The notes: generated from the sequence alone by a model not told the origin. A stretch of 32,864 bases of DNA from Hungatella sp. UBA4396 (GCA_002389905.1 DGRE01000056.1:1-32864); one strand, 5' to 3'. Shown: positions 1 to 8,191, counted from the stretch's first letter. Translations and numbers: made by a program.

Positions 1-73
1 CAATTATTTCTCTACCCTATTTAGCTCATTGCTCATGGGAATTATTTTATAAAAGAGAAGAGAGGTCAGAACC

Positions 74-343
74 ATGTTTGATCAGATTATATATGAGGCG
101 ATGGAAGAGGAATTTGAGAAAAACCGGATTTCAGAGGATGTAGAAGAGGTTCTTCTGGATTTGGCAGAATCCCTTGCAGATCAGGGAATTATGGATAAAG
201 AAGTTCATTTCACGCAATCCTATGGAAAGACCCAGTTAAACGTCTGGGGAATTTGTTCTGAGGAGGAGGGAGAAGTCAATGTCTTTATTAAACGGGTCAG
301 GATCGGAAAAAAAGAGTTTGAAATCGAGGATTACTTCCTCTAA
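74..343 (+). CDS. small acidic protein of unknown function
   Basis: This 89-residue acidic ORF is not one I recognise. It is rich in Glu and Asp, with a predicted helical N-terminal half and a C-terminal half that looks like beta strands ending in EIEDYFL. It has no signal peptide, membrane segment or Cys-rich motif. A weak AGAGG lies about 8 bases before the ATG. Its last 65 bases overlap the start of the YitT gene, whose ribosome site lies inside this ORF, so the two are probably translationally coupled. The composition looks like a real protein, but it is short and the overlap is long, so confidence is moderate. Confidence 0.55.
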   Translation: MFDQIIYEAMEEEFEKNRISEDVEEVLLDLAESLADQGIMDKEVHFTQSYGKTQLNVWGICSEEEGEVNVFIKRVRIGKKEFEIEDYFL

Positions 344-1211
344 ATTTGAATATTCTCCAAAGGAGCTTTTTGGTGACCTTTTATGGGATTTGGCAGGGGC
401 GGTTTTCTTCAATATCGGAATCTATAACTTTGCGGTCAATGCGGAGTTCGCACCTGTGGGAATCTCGGGAGTGGCCCTGATCCTGCGCTATTTGTTCGGT
501 CTTCCCATGGGAATCACCAGCATGGTTTTAAACATTCCCATTATCCTGATCAGTTACCGGCTTCTTGGAAGGCGTTTTCTCCTTCGTTCCGTCAAAAGCA
601 TGGTGATCTTTGCCCTTGTTCTGGATTATGTGGTTCCCCTTCTGCCGGTTTACAGCGGAAATCCTTTGTACGCTTCCGCATGTACGGGAATTTTCTCAGG
701 CCTGGGGCTTACCATGGTATATTTGAGAAACTGCTCCACAGGAGGTACGGATTTCCTGGTTATGGCAATCCGGAAGCTGGTTCCTCATTTAACCATAGGG
801 CAAATATCCCTTGTGGTGGATTCCATTGTAATCCTGGCCGGAGGGCTGGTATTTAAAAATCTGGATGCGGTCATTCTGGGCCTTCTTTCCTCTATTGTGA
901 CGACCATGGTGATCGATAAGATCATGTACGGCCTGGGCGCCGGAAAACTAGTGTTTGTGGTCACCTCAAAGGAGGAGGAAGTAGCCAGAGGCATAGAGGA
1001 GACTACGGGAAGGGGCAGCACCTTTTTAAAGGGTCAGGGCTCTTACTCTCTGGATGAAAAGCACATTGTTATGTGTGCCTGTAACAACAGTCAGGTGGTG
1101 CCTATTCGCCGGGCAATCCACGAGGCGGACCCAGCGGCATTTTTGATCATAACCGATTCCAATGAGGTTTATGGGGAAGGCTTTAAGGCCATTGACGGCC
1201 ACTTTCTGTAA
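279..1211 (+). CDS. YitT/DUF2179 family membrane protein (first copy)
   Basis: The 310-residue product is a YitT-family integral membrane protein. After a polar N-terminal tail of about 35 residues come five or six hydrophobic segments (roughly residues 37-220). One loop carries the family-typical STGGTDF motif. The protein ends in a cytosolic DUF2179 domain (about residues 225-310) containing GRGSTFLKGQGSY and the terminal EVYGEGF. The transported substrate of this family is not established. The start was chosen because a strong AGGAGGAGGG lies 7-10 bases before ATG 279; it overlaps the upstream ORF. The stop abuts the stop of the convergent dinB gene with no gap. A second YitT paralogue begins near 4.0 kb. 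Confidence 0.88.
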   Translation: MSLLNGSGSEKKSLKSRITSSKFEYSPKELFGDLLWDLAGAVFFNIGIYNFAVNAEFAPVGISGVALILRYLFGLPMGITSMVLNIPIILISYRLLGRRFLLRSVKSMVIFALVLDYVVPLLPVYSGNPLYASACTGIFSGLGLTMVYLRNCSTGGTDFLVMAIRKLVPHLTIGQISLVVDSIVILAGGLVFKNLDAVILGLLSSIVTTMVIDKIMYGLGAGKLVFVVTSKEEEVARGIEETTGRGSTFLKGQGSYSLDEKHIVMCACNNSQVVPIRRAIHEADPAAFLIITDSNEVYGEGFKAIDGHFL

Positions 1212-2456
1212 TCATTCCTGCAGATGCTTTCCCTTTCCGGAGGCATGGTCCACAATAATGTCTTTTTTTAAGAAGCTGGCCCTTTTCACGCTGTCAGTGC
1301 CGAATTTGCTGCGGATATGATCCACAGCTTTTTCCATTTCCTTCATCCTGCGGGAATGGTCAGATTCAAAAAGGCTCAATTGCACGCAGCCCTCGTCAGA
1401 AATCTTGGTGGCACGTATGCCCATGAGACGCAGAGGGGTGCGGTCCCAGAACTCCTTTAAAAGCTTACAGGAATTTTCATATATGACCGCAGTGGAATCT
1501 GTGGGATCGTTTAAGGTCGTCTGATGGGACTGGGTGTTAAAATCCCAGTCCTTTATTTCTACGCAGACGCAGTCGCAGACCACATGATCCATGCGGAGCC
1601 TGGCCCCCACGGTTTCGCTCAAGGACAGCAGAACCTGGCAGGCCGTGTCAAAGTCGTCGATGTCCCGGGAAAGGGTGATGCTGTTTCCGTAGCCCTTATT
1701 AAGAGGCTCCCGTTCTCCTACCGGGGAATTGTCGATTCCGCAGGCATAGTCATGGATTAAGGCGGCATACTTTTCCCCTAAAATGGGCTTTAGGTGGTTG
1801 ACGGGAAAAGCGGCCAGCTCCCCGATGGTGTGGATTCCTATGCCTTCCAGCTTTTTCTGGGCCGAGCGCCCCACAAAAAACAGCTCACGGATAGGCAGGG
1901 GCCACATCTTTTCTGGGATGTCCTGTGGAAACAAGGTATGGCAGAGGTTGGGCTTTTTAAAGTCAGAGGCCATTTTAGCCAGCAGCTTATTGGGGGCAAT
2001 GCCGATGTTTACTGTAAATTTCAGCTCCCGTTCCACCCGTTCCCGTATCTGCTCCGCAACCTCCAGAGGAGGTCCGAAAAGGTGGATGGTGGAGGACATG
2101 TCAAGAAATGCCTCGTCAATGCTGAATTTCTCAATATCAGGTGTATAATCAGACAAAAGCTTCATCAGCCGGGCAGAATATTTCTGGTATATGTCAAAAC
2201 GGGCGGGAACCGTGGTCAGGGAAGGACATTTGCGCAGAGCCTGAACCAAAGGTTCTCCTGTGGTGATTCCGTATTTTTTTGCAGGAGTGGACTTTGCCAG
2301 GACAATGCCGTGTCTGGAGGCAGCGTCACCGCCCACTGCCGATGGGATGGTGCGCAGATCCAGGGCAGACGGGTCTTCCTCCAGCCGTTTTACAGACTCC
2401 CAGCTTAAATAGGCAGAATTTACGTCTATGTGAAAGATCAGGGGCTTTGGAGCCAT
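1212..2456 (-). CDS. dinB: DNA polymerase IV (Y-family translesion polymerase)
   Basis: The 414-residue product is a Y-family translesion DNA polymerase. The N-terminal FHIDVNSAY block carries catalytic Asp11, with Tyr16 at the steric-gate position. SIDEAFLD gives the catalytic pair Asp114-Glu115, and GIAPNKLLAKMASDFKKP is the palm/thumb signature. A QLSLF sequence near the C-terminus fits the beta-clamp binding motif. The frame stays open 60 codons further upstream, but the start is placed at the ATG preceded by AAAGGAGA, because that extension has no family similarity and would overlap the promoter. The gene sits alone, convergent with yitT and divergent from the D,D-carboxypeptidase. A LexA-type box lies between its -35 and -10, so SOS induction is expected. 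Confidence 0.93.
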   Translation of the reverse strand: MAPKPLIFHIDVNSAYLSWESVKRLEEDPSALDLRTIPSAVGGDAASRHGIVLAKSTPAKKYGITTGEPLVQALRKCPSLTTVPARFDIYQKYSARLMKLLSDYTPDIEKFSIDEAFLDMSSTIHLFGPPLEVAEQIRERVERELKFTVNIGIAPNKLLAKMASDFKKPNLCHTLFPQDIPEKMWPLPIRELFFVGRSAQKKLEGIGIHTIGELAAFPVNHLKPILGEKYAALIHDYACGIDNSPVGEREPLNKGYGNSITLSRDIDDFDTACQVLLSLSETVGARLRMDHVVCDCVCVEIKDWDFNTQSHQTTLNDPTDSTAVIYENSCKLLKEFWDRTPLRLMGIRATKISDEGCVQLSLFESDHSRRMKEMEKAVDHIRSKFGTDSVKRASFLKKDIIVDHASGKGKHLQE

Positions 2457-2483
2457 GTCTGTCTCTCCTTTTCTTTTCTTTCT

Positions 2484-2512
2484 ATTATACCGAAAATACG
2501 TTCGAAAAGCAA
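2484..2512 (-). promoter_or_regulatory. dinB sigma-A promoter with embedded LexA (SOS) box
   Basis: On the minus strand, TTGCTT (2512-2507) and TATAAT (2489-2484) are separated by exactly 17 bases. The spacer contains CGAACGTATTTTCG (2504-2491), one mismatch from the Gram-positive LexA consensus CGAAC-N4-GTTCG. A repressor bound there would cover the promoter directly. The AAAGGAGA ribosome site follows at about 2465-2472. Confidence 0.8.
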
Positions 2513-2600
2513 ATAGTAACTGTTGAGGGCAGGCATCTTCTTGCATAACGCTGATTTTATCCCCATTATTCTTGCCGTACTGAATTGTTACAGGGAATAA

Positions 2601-2628
2601 TTGAAAAAACAGGCTCATAGGATAAAAT
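2601..2628 (+). promoter_or_regulatory. putative sigma-A promoter of the D,D-carboxypeptidase gene
   Basis: TTGAAA (2601-2606) and TAAAAT (2623-2628) are spaced by 16 bases. They lie shortly upstream of the AGGAGG and ATG at 2651. Confidence 0.5.
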
Positions 2629-2650
2629 AAAGTCATGCAGGAGGCTTTTT

Positions 2651-3922
2651 ATGAGGTATGCCATAAGAATGCTGCTGGCAGCAGCCATTCTTTTCCTGTT
2701 TCCTCTTTCTGGAAACAGGGTATTTGGTCAGGAGCCTAAAAGCCAGACGGCCCAGACAAAGGATGAATTAAAGCTCTATGCCCAGTCAGCCGTTTTGATG
2801 GATGGGGTTACGGGCCGGATTTTATACGGGAAAAATGAAGGCCAGATCCGCCCCATGGCCAGCACCACCAAGATCATGACCTGTATTATCGCCCTGGAGT
2901 ACGGAAATCTGGAAGACACGGTGACAGCCAGCCAGAATGCGGCATCCCAGCCAAAGGTTCATTTGGGAGTCCGCAAAGGGGAGACATTTCTTTTGAAGGA
3001 TCTTCTCTACAGCCTGATGCTGGAATCCCACAATGATTCTGCCATGATGATTGCAGAGCATGTCGGCGGAAGCAGGGAAGGCTTTGCCGAGCTGATGAAC
3101 CAGAAGGCCAGGGATTTGGGATGCAGGGATACATATTTTATCACCCCCAACGGCCTGGATGCCAGCGAAGAAAAAGATGGCCAGGTCAGAGCCCATTCCA
3201 CCACAGCGGCAGATTTGGCCCGCATCATGAATTACTGCATCGGCCAGTCTCCCAAGAAAAAGGAATTTTTGGAGATCACCGGAACTCAAAGTTATTTCTT
3301 TCACAATCAGGAAGGAAAGCGCTCCTTTTCATGCAGCAACCACAATGCGCTTTTGTCCATGATGAGCGGAGCATTTTCCGGAAAAACAGGCTTTACAGGA
3401 GGAGCCGGGTACACCTATGTAGGCTCTGTTTCAGATGAGGGAAGGACGTATACCATCGCTCTCTTAGGGTGCGGCTGGCCGCCCCATAAAACCTATAAGT
3501 GGTCTGATGCCAGAATGCTTCTGCAATACGGAATGGACCGTTTTCACTACAGGGAAGTGTACAAAGAGCCTTCTCTGCCGGATATCGAAGTGAAGGGCGG
3601 CATCGCCTCCTCCGGCCGTTTGGAGGACCCGGTATCAGTTTTCTGCACTCTGGGGGAAGAGGAAAAAAGCTTAAAGCTTCTTCTGGCTGATGAGGAAAAA
3701 GTGACGGTTCAGACCCAGATTCAAAAAGAGCTGACAGCCCCTGTATACCAGGGTCAGGCGGTGGGTACTATAATATACAGGCTGAACGGGGAAGCAGTAA
3801 AAACGTATCCGGTTTATGCTGCGGGGGAAGTAAAGCGTCTGACTCTTCCCTGGTGCGTGAAACGCATTTTGAGCCGCTATCTGACCATGGACGGACCGGG
3901 AGAAATTCTGCCCTCTGCCTGA
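2651..3922 (+). CDS. serine-type D-alanyl-D-alanine carboxypeptidase (low-molecular-weight PBP, DacF-like)
   Basis: The 423-residue secreted enzyme trims the terminal D-Ala from peptidoglycan stem pentapeptides (peptidase family S11). An N-terminal signal peptide (about residues 1-26) precedes the catalytic domain. All three active-site motifs are intact: STTK with nucleophile Ser71 and Lys74, SHN at 126-128, and KTG at 245-247. A C-terminal PBP5-type beta domain follows from about residue 300. The last 30 residues contain a short hydrophobic/basic stretch that may act as a membrane-associating helix. AGGAGG lies 7 bases before the ATG. In spore formers, DacF-type paralogues act in cortex synthesis, but the sequence alone does not separate a vegetative from a sporulation role. 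Confidence 0.9.
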   Translation: MRYAIRMLLAAAILFLFPLSGNRVFGQEPKSQTAQTKDELKLYAQSAVLMDGVTGRILYGKNEGQIRPMASTTKIMTCIIALEYGNLEDTVTASQNAASQPKVHLGVRKGETFLLKDLLYSLMLESHNDSAMMIAEHVGGSREGFAELMNQKARDLGCRDTYFITPNGLDASEEKDGQVRAHSTTAADLARIMNYCIGQSPKKKEFLEITGTQSYFFHNQEGKRSFSCSNHNALLSMMSGAFSGKTGFTGGAGYTYVGSVSDEGRTYTIALLGCGWPPHKTYKWSDARMLLQYGMDRFHYREVYKEPSLPDIEVKGGIASSGRLEDPVSVFCTLGEEEKSLKLLLADEEKVTVQTQIQKELTAPVYQGQAVGTIIYRLNGEAVKTYPVYAAGEVKRLTLPWCVKRILSRYLTMDGPGEILPSA

Positions 3923-3947
3923 TGCTGAAATACAAAAGAAAATTGAA

Positions 3948-3976
3948 TTGTGCAAAAACGCAGTACATGGTATAGT
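3948..3976 (+). promoter_or_regulatory. sigma-A promoter of the second yitT gene
   Basis: TTGTGC (3948-3953) and TATAGT (3971-3976) are separated by 17 bases. They lie about 40 bases upstream of the chosen ATG at 4017, which fits a short leader. Confidence 0.55.
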
Positions 3977-4016
3977 AACATTGTTTGCCAATTGCATGAA
4001 AGGAAGATACAAAAGC

Positions 4017-4907
4017 ATGAATATGAAAAAAATAGCAGCAGTGCTTGCAGGAAACACGGTTTATGCCCTGGCCGTATCTCTTTTTATCCTGCCGGGAGGG
4101 CTGATTACAGGAGGCACTACAGGACTCGCCATGGCGGCCCGCCATCAGTTCGGCATTCCGGTGGCTGCCTTTGTAGGTGTTTTTAATATTCTGATGTTTA
4201 TTTCAGGAGCCCTGGTTTTGGGAAAGGGCTTTGCTTTTACTACCATGATCAGCACCTTTTATTATCCCTTTATATTAGGAATATTTGAAAACCTGCTGGG
4301 CGGGACGGTTATAACAGGAGATCCCATGCTGGGCACCGTATTTTCCGGCCTTTTGCTGGGAGCCGGAATTGGAATGGTAATCCGGGTGGGAGCATCCACC
4401 GGAGGGATGGACATTCCCCCTCTCATATTAAATAAGAAGTGGAAGCTTCCCGTTTCTGTGACCATGTCTGTATTTGACTGTATGATCCTGCTTTTGCAGA
4501 TGATGTTTTCCAATAAGGAGCAGATCCTTTACGGAATCCTTCTGGTGCTGTTATACACCATGGTCCTTGACAAGGTGCTTTTAATCGGGCAAAATCAGAT
4601 GCAGGTAAAGATCATAAGCGAGCAGTACGAAGCCATTAACCGGGCCATTCAGGCGGAAATGGACCGGGGCACCACCCTTTTGGCCGGAGAAGGCGGGCAT
4701 TTGAGAAAACCCTCCTATACCGTTCTTACGGTGGTGTCGGGAAGGCAGCTTTCCAGGCTCAATGATCTGGTTATGGGAATTGATCCCAGCGCCTTTATGA
4801 TCATCAACCAGGTCAATGAGGTCCGGGGCAGGGGATTCACTCTCCATAAGGTGAATTTGCCCGCAGGGCAAAGAGAGGACCCTCTGGGGGGTAAGGAATA
4901 CAAGTGA
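4017..4907 (+). CDS. YitT/DUF2179 family membrane protein (second copy)
   Basis: The 296-residue product is a second YitT-family protein. Hydrophobic segments cover about residues 5-195 and a cytosolic DUF2179 domain covers 205-285, with GTTLLAGEGG and the terminal NEVRGRGF. The loop motif ASTGGMDIPP matches STGGTDF in the first copy. The frame extends upstream to 3948, but ATG 4017 is preferred: it follows AAGGAAG, starts MNMKKIAAV, and lies downstream of the promoter. It differs clearly from the first copy, so this is an old duplication or two separate family members rather than a recent repeat. The substrate is unknown. Confidence 0.87.
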   Translation: MNMKKIAAVLAGNTVYALAVSLFILPGGLITGGTTGLAMAARHQFGIPVAAFVGVFNILMFISGALVLGKGFAFTTMISTFYYPFILGIFENLLGGTVITGDPMLGTVFSGLLLGAGIGMVIRVGASTGGMDIPPLILNKKWKLPVSVTMSVFDCMILLLQMMFSNKEQILYGILLVLLYTMVLDKVLLIGQNQMQVKIISEQYEAINRAIQAEMDRGTTLLAGEGGHLRKPSYTVLTVVSGRQLSRLNDLVMGIDPSAFMIINQVNEVRGRGFTLHKVNLPAGQREDPLGGKEYK

Positions 4908-4967
4908 CAGGCGAAACACCGGATTCTTACAGAAAAGTGACTAAGGTTTACGGTTTTTGAAACCCTA

Positions 4968-4997
4968 TTGACTTGGCAGCTTTTCAAATGCTATACT
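4968..4997 (+). promoter_or_regulatory. sigma-A promoter of the small lipoprotein gene
   Basis: TTGACT (4968-4973) and TATACT (4992-4997) are separated by 18 bases, about 40 bases upstream of the ATG at 5038. Confidence 0.65.
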
Positions 4998-5037
4998 GTG
5001 GCCGAACCGGTAAATGGACACAGGGAGGAACCAGAAG

Positions 5038-5604
5038 ATGTTCAGGAAAAAAATCATTTATATTTGTTTCGCCATTGCGGCTGCGGTGATCTTTTCTGCC
5101 GGCTGCGGCGCTCCTTCTTTAAAAGGGGCGGAGGCAGAAACTGGGGCCGCCGTGATGGAAAAAGCAGTGACAGAGGAAAATAAAGAAGATAAAAGTGAAA
5201 CTATAGCCGCCAAGAAGACCGATATGGGAGAGGCCGGGCCGGGAGAAGAAGCGGAGGCTGACCAGGGGGAAGACAGGCCGGAGAAAAAGATAGAGGCCTT
5301 TGCTGAAACGGTTCAGGAGGCTGTGTCGGACCGGGATTTAGAAGCCCTGGGAGACTTGCTGTTTTACCCATGCGTATTCATAACAGGGGATGAAGAAACT
5401 ATCATCCTTGAGAAAAAAGAGGATCTGCTGAAGCAGAATCCCGATATGGTCTTCGGAGACGATCTCATGGTTTCCGTGGCTAACGTGGATACGGCCACCT
5501 TAAAGGCCGGTGAAGAGGGAGTTGTTTTAGGAGAGGGAACCTCTGCCATCACCTTTCAGGAAAAACCAGGTTTTGGCTTAAGAATTACAGAAATAAGAGA
5601 ATAA
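5038..5604 (+). CDS. small predicted lipoprotein of unknown function
   Basis: The 188-residue product has a lipoprotein signal peptide: MFRKK, a hydrophobic core, then SAGC with the lipid-accepting Cys at residue 23. A charged, disordered-looking linker rich in Glu, Lys and Ala (about 30-90) leads into a compact C-terminal domain (about 90-188). That domain has alternating hydrophobic positions and resembles the small alpha/beta folds of extracytoplasmic NTF2-like proteins, but I cannot assign a family with confidence. ATG 5038 was chosen over an in-frame ATG at 5014 because GGGAGG lies 9 bases upstream and the lipobox then has normal spacing. It has its own promoter and a downstream terminator, so it is monocistronic. 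Confidence 0.75.
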   Translation: MFRKKIIYICFAIAAAVIFSAGCGAPSLKGAEAETGAAVMEKAVTEENKEDKSETIAAKKTDMGEAGPGEEAEADQGEDRPEKKIEAFAETVQEAVSDRDLEALGDLLFYPCVFITGDEETIILEKKEDLLKQNPDMVFGDDLMVSVANVDTATLKAGEEGVVLGEGTSAITFQEKPGFGLRITEIRE

Positions 5605-5622
5605 TTTTGGTATATTAAAATG

Positions 5623-5668
5623 GCAGGAGCTGTGTATTTAGAAAAAGACACAGTTTCCTGCTGTTTTT
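5623..5668 (+). terminator. rho-independent terminator after the lipoprotein gene
   Basis: GCAGGA-G-CTGTGT (5623-5635) pairs with ACACAG-TT-TCCTGC (5648-5661) around an A-rich loop, followed by TGTTTTT. It closes the lipoprotein unit before the citrate island. Confidence 0.75.
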
Positions 5669-5763
5669 GGGTTTAAAGTCTTGAAATATGGTCAAATTAA
5701 TTATACAATTAAAAGTATGGAAAACAGTGCTGTTTCCCCAAAAATCGACGGGAACAGACTATT

Positions 5764-5818
5764 CCTTAATAAATTTTAAGGTTCCTTTTTTGGGGGGTTA
5801 AGATTCCCCATGTAAAAT
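5764..5818 (+). promoter_or_regulatory. citrate-island operator/promoter A (carboxyltransferase operon)
   Basis: CCTTAA (5764-5769), six bases, TTAAGG (5776-5781), sixteen bases, TTAAGA (5798-5803), nine bases, then a -10-like TAAAAT (5813-5818). The first two blocks form a perfect inverted repeat, and the second and third are direct repeats 22 bases apart. No good -35 is present (TTGGGG at the 17-base position), suggesting activator dependence. The same element with identical spacing precedes citD and the citrate transporter gene. The rest of this 248-base gap holds the terminator above and an imperfect palindrome, GGAAAaCAG-TG-CTGTTTCC, near 5719-5737. Confidence 0.75.
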
Positions 5819-5852
5819 ATTCCTGAATAAATATAAAAGGGAGGATTGCAAA

Positions 5853-7307
5853 ATGAGTCATTCAATACAAACGCCGGCAAGGGACAGAATCCACACTTTG
5901 CTTGATGAAAACAGCTTTGTTGAAGTTGGCGGCTATGTTACCGCAAGGAGTACGGACTTTAATATGGCGGAAAAAGAAACTCCTGCTGACGGTGTCATCA
6001 CCGGCTACGGAACCATCGGAGGCTGTCTTGTTTATGTATACAGCCAGGACGCATCAGTTCTTGGCGGTTCCATAGGTGAGATGCACGCAAAAAAAATCAC
6101 AAAGCTTTATTCTTTGGCAATGAAGATGGGAGCTCCTGTCATCGGTTTGATTGATTGCGCAGGCTTAAGGCTTCAGGAGGCAACCGATGCCTTAAATGGC
6201 TTTGGAGAGGTTTATATGAGTCAGACCCTGGCCTCTGGTGTAATTCCTCAGATTGCAGCAATATTCGGAACCTGCGGCGGTGGTATGGCCGTATCCGCAG
6301 CAATGTCTGACTTCACTTTTATGGAAACAGGGAGAGGAAAATTATTTGTCAATTCTCCTAATGCCATCCGTGAAAATAGTGTTGAAACATGCAATACCGC
6401 TTCCGCAGATTTCCAGAGCAAGGAAACCGGAGTGGTGGATTTCACAGGAGAAGAAGGAGATATCATAAGCGGTATCAGAACCCTCATTTCCATTCTTCCG
6501 GCCAACAGGGAAGATGATATGTCATACGGCGAGTGCAATGACGATTTAAACCGTACCTGTTCGGATCTGGAAAACTACACCGGAGACACGGCTATTGCAT
6601 TGACAAGAATTTCCGACAACCAGTTCTTCTTGGAGATGAAAAAAGAATACCTCCCTTCCATGGTAACCGGATTTATCCGTTTAAATGGAGTGACAGTGGG
6701 ATGTGTTGCCAACAGAACGGAAAGCTATGATGCAAGCGGTGTGAAAACCGGTGAATACGAGGCACTTTTAAGTCCGAAGGCATGTGAAAAGGCGGCGGAA
6801 TTCGTTCATTTCTGCGATGCATTTGACATTCCTGTTCTCACTCTGGTAAATGTAAAGGGATACCAGGGAACAAAGTGTGCGGAGAAACGAATTGCAAAGG
6901 CAGCTGCAAAGCTTACCTATGCATTTGCTGATGCAACTGTTCCCAAAGTAACCGTGGTAATCGGACAGGCATTTGGAACGGCATATCTGACCATGAACAG
7001 CAAGTCCATCGGCGCAGATATGGTTTACGCATGGCCGGGGGCTTCCATCGGCACTATGGAGCCGGCAGAAGCTGCTAAAATCATGTATTCTGATGAGATT
7101 GCTAAATCAGAAGATGCCAAAGCCCTGATCAGTGATAAGGCAGAAGATTACAAGACCCTCCAATCCAGTGCTGTTTCCGCAGCCAGAAGAGGATATGTTG
7201 ATGATATTATAGATGCAAGTGAGACAAGACCCCGTGTCATTGCTGCATTTGAGATGTTATTCACAAAGAGAGAGGATCGTCCGGCAAAAAAACGTGGCAC
7301 GATTTAA
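5853..7307 (+). CDS. acyl-CoA carboxyltransferase subunit (MmdA / transcarboxylase 12S-like)
   Basis: The 484-residue product is a crotonase-fold biotin-dependent carboxyltransferase, of the family of methylmalonyl-CoA decarboxylase alpha, transcarboxylase 12S and PccB. The N-terminal half holds the first oxyanion-hole glycines (CGGGMAVSAAMSDF, about residue 140). The C-terminal half holds the second (GTAYLTMNSKSIGADMVYAWPG, split at about 372-393). Length is close to the usual 500. It moves a carboxyl group between carboxybiotin and an acyl-CoA; which acyl-CoA cannot be read from the sequence. It leads an operon with an OadG-like subunit, a biotin carrier, an oxaloacetate-type carboxyltransferase and citX, under operator A. 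The ATG follows AGGGAGG. Confidence 0.85.
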   Translation: MSHSIQTPARDRIHTLLDENSFVEVGGYVTARSTDFNMAEKETPADGVITGYGTIGGCLVYVYSQDASVLGGSIGEMHAKKITKLYSLAMKMGAPVIGLIDCAGLRLQEATDALNGFGEVYMSQTLASGVIPQIAAIFGTCGGGMAVSAAMSDFTFMETGRGKLFVNSPNAIRENSVETCNTASADFQSKETGVVDFTGEEGDIISGIRTLISILPANREDDMSYGECNDDLNRTCSDLENYTGDTAIALTRISDNQFFLEMKKEYLPSMVTGFIRLNGVTVGCVANRTESYDASGVKTGEYEALLSPKACEKAAEFVHFCDAFDIPVLTLVNVKGYQGTKCAEKRIAKAAAKLTYAFADATVPKVTVVIGQAFGTAYLTMNSKSIGADMVYAWPGASIGTMEPAEAAKIMYSDEIAKSEDAKALISDKAEDYKTLQSSAVSAARRGYVDDIIDASETRPRVIAAFEMLFTKREDRPAKKRGTI

Positions 7308-7326
7308 AAAAAGAGGTGACAGGTAT

Positions 7327-7704
7327 ATGAAACGGAATCTAAAACGAATTGTACTGGGTCTTATTATGGTGTTCTGCCTCTTTTCATTGTCCGGATGCGG
7401 TAAGACTGCGGCTGAGTTCCCCACAGGACTGGCTGTGCTGGTGGGCGTCGGCGTAATTGCCTTCATCATCATCCGGCTGCAGGGAAATGGATCAGACGAA
7501 CCGGCTGTCAGGGAAACGGCTCCTGCACCGGCAGCGCCCGCAGTTTTGGCTCCCGCACCCCGTGAAGAAGAGGAGCTTTTGAATGATGAGGAACTTATGG
7601 CAGTGATTACTGCGATTATTATGGCATCTACAGAAGATCGGCCCAGCGGCCTGGTTGTCCGTTCCATCAGACGGGCCCCGGCAGGAAACTGGAGAAAATC
7701 TTAA
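7327..7704 (+). CDS. OadG-like gamma/delta subunit of a sodium-pump decarboxylase, with lipobox
   Basis: The 125-residue product has one membrane segment (about 33-50), an Ala/Pro-rich linker (66-78), and the conserved OadG/MmdD tail: acidic EEEELLNDEELMAVITAI followed by SGLVVRSIRR and a C-terminal NW. This subunit normally helps assemble the decarboxylase on the membrane. The N-terminus reads like a lipoprotein signal with L-S-G-C (Cys24) before the membrane segment. ATG 7327 was chosen for its GAGGTGA ribosome site; the frame runs upstream into the previous gene without a ribosome site. It lies 19 bases after the carboxyltransferase gene and 21 before the biotin carrier. A second, much shorter OadG-like gene follows oadB near 19.9 kb. 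Confidence 0.82.
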   Translation: MKRNLKRIVLGLIMVFCLFSLSGCGKTAAEFPTGLAVLVGVGVIAFIIIRLQGNGSDEPAVRETAPAPAAPAVLAPAPREEEELLNDEELMAVITAIIMASTEDRPSGLVVRSIRRAPAGNWRKS

Positions 7705-7725
7705 TCAATCAGGAGGATTAATATC

Positions 7726-8127
7726 ATGAAAAATTATAGAATTACAGTAAATGGGAAAGTATATGACATAACAGTAGAAGAGGGTGCATTTGCAGGAACT
7801 CCTGCACCGGCAGCACCGGCACCGGCTCCCCAGGCAGCAGCACCTGCACCGGCGGCAGCACCGGCTCCCCAGGCAGCAGCACCTGCACCGGCAGCTCCTT
7901 CCGGCTCACAGGGCTCTGTAACTGTGTCAGCACCTATGCCGGGCAAGATTCTCGGAGTCAAGGCAAGTGTGGGACAGGCAGTGAAAAAGGGAGACGTTCT
8001 CCTGGTTCTGGAAGCCATGAAGATGGAAAATGAAATCGTATCTCCTTCCGACGGAACGGTTGCCAGTATCAATGTATCAAATGGCGATTCCGTAGACAGC
8101 GGCGCAACATTGGCAACATTGAACTAA
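7726..8127 (+). CDS. biotin carboxyl carrier protein (gamma / 1.3S subunit)
   Basis: The 133-residue protein carries the covalently bound biotin that shuttles CO2 between the carboxyltransferases encoded on either side. Residues 1-20 form the short conserved N-terminal segment (KNYRITVNGKVYDITVEE). An Ala/Pro/Gln linker follows (about 24-60), and then the biotinyl domain (64-133) with EAMKMEN, the biotinylated Lys being residue 99. The linker is built on a 39-base near-perfect tandem repeat. AGGAGG lies 9 bases before the ATG. It supplies the biotin domain missing from the OadA-type protein encoded next. Confidence 0.93.
   Translation: MKNYRITVNGKVYDITVEEGAFAGTPAPAAPAPAPQAAAPAPAAAPAPQAAAPAPAAPSGSQGSVTVSAPMPGKILGVKASVGQAVKKGDVLLVLEAMKMENEIVSPSDGTVASINVSNGDSVDSGATLATLN
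7821..7892 (+). repeat. 39-base tandem repeat in the biotin carrier linker
   Basis: Two near-identical copies start at 7821 and 7860 (the second partial), each beginning ACCGGCTCCCCAGGCAGC. They encode the Ala/Pro-rich flexible linker in 13-residue steps. Repeat-number variation between strains is likely. Confidence 0.8.
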
Positions 8128-8191
8128 GGCAGCAGGCCCAATCCTCATAAAGTGGATTGCGGTGAAATGACAATAATCAGGAGGTAAGACA

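Noticed and set aside
1783..2408. Long plus-strand reading frames opposite dinB
   Set aside because: They mirror a well-supported gene, have no ribosome site and no domain-like sequence.
2457..2636. N-terminal extension of DNA polymerase IV by 60 codons
   Set aside because: It overlaps the LexA-box promoter and lacks a ribosome site, and the family start is at 2456.
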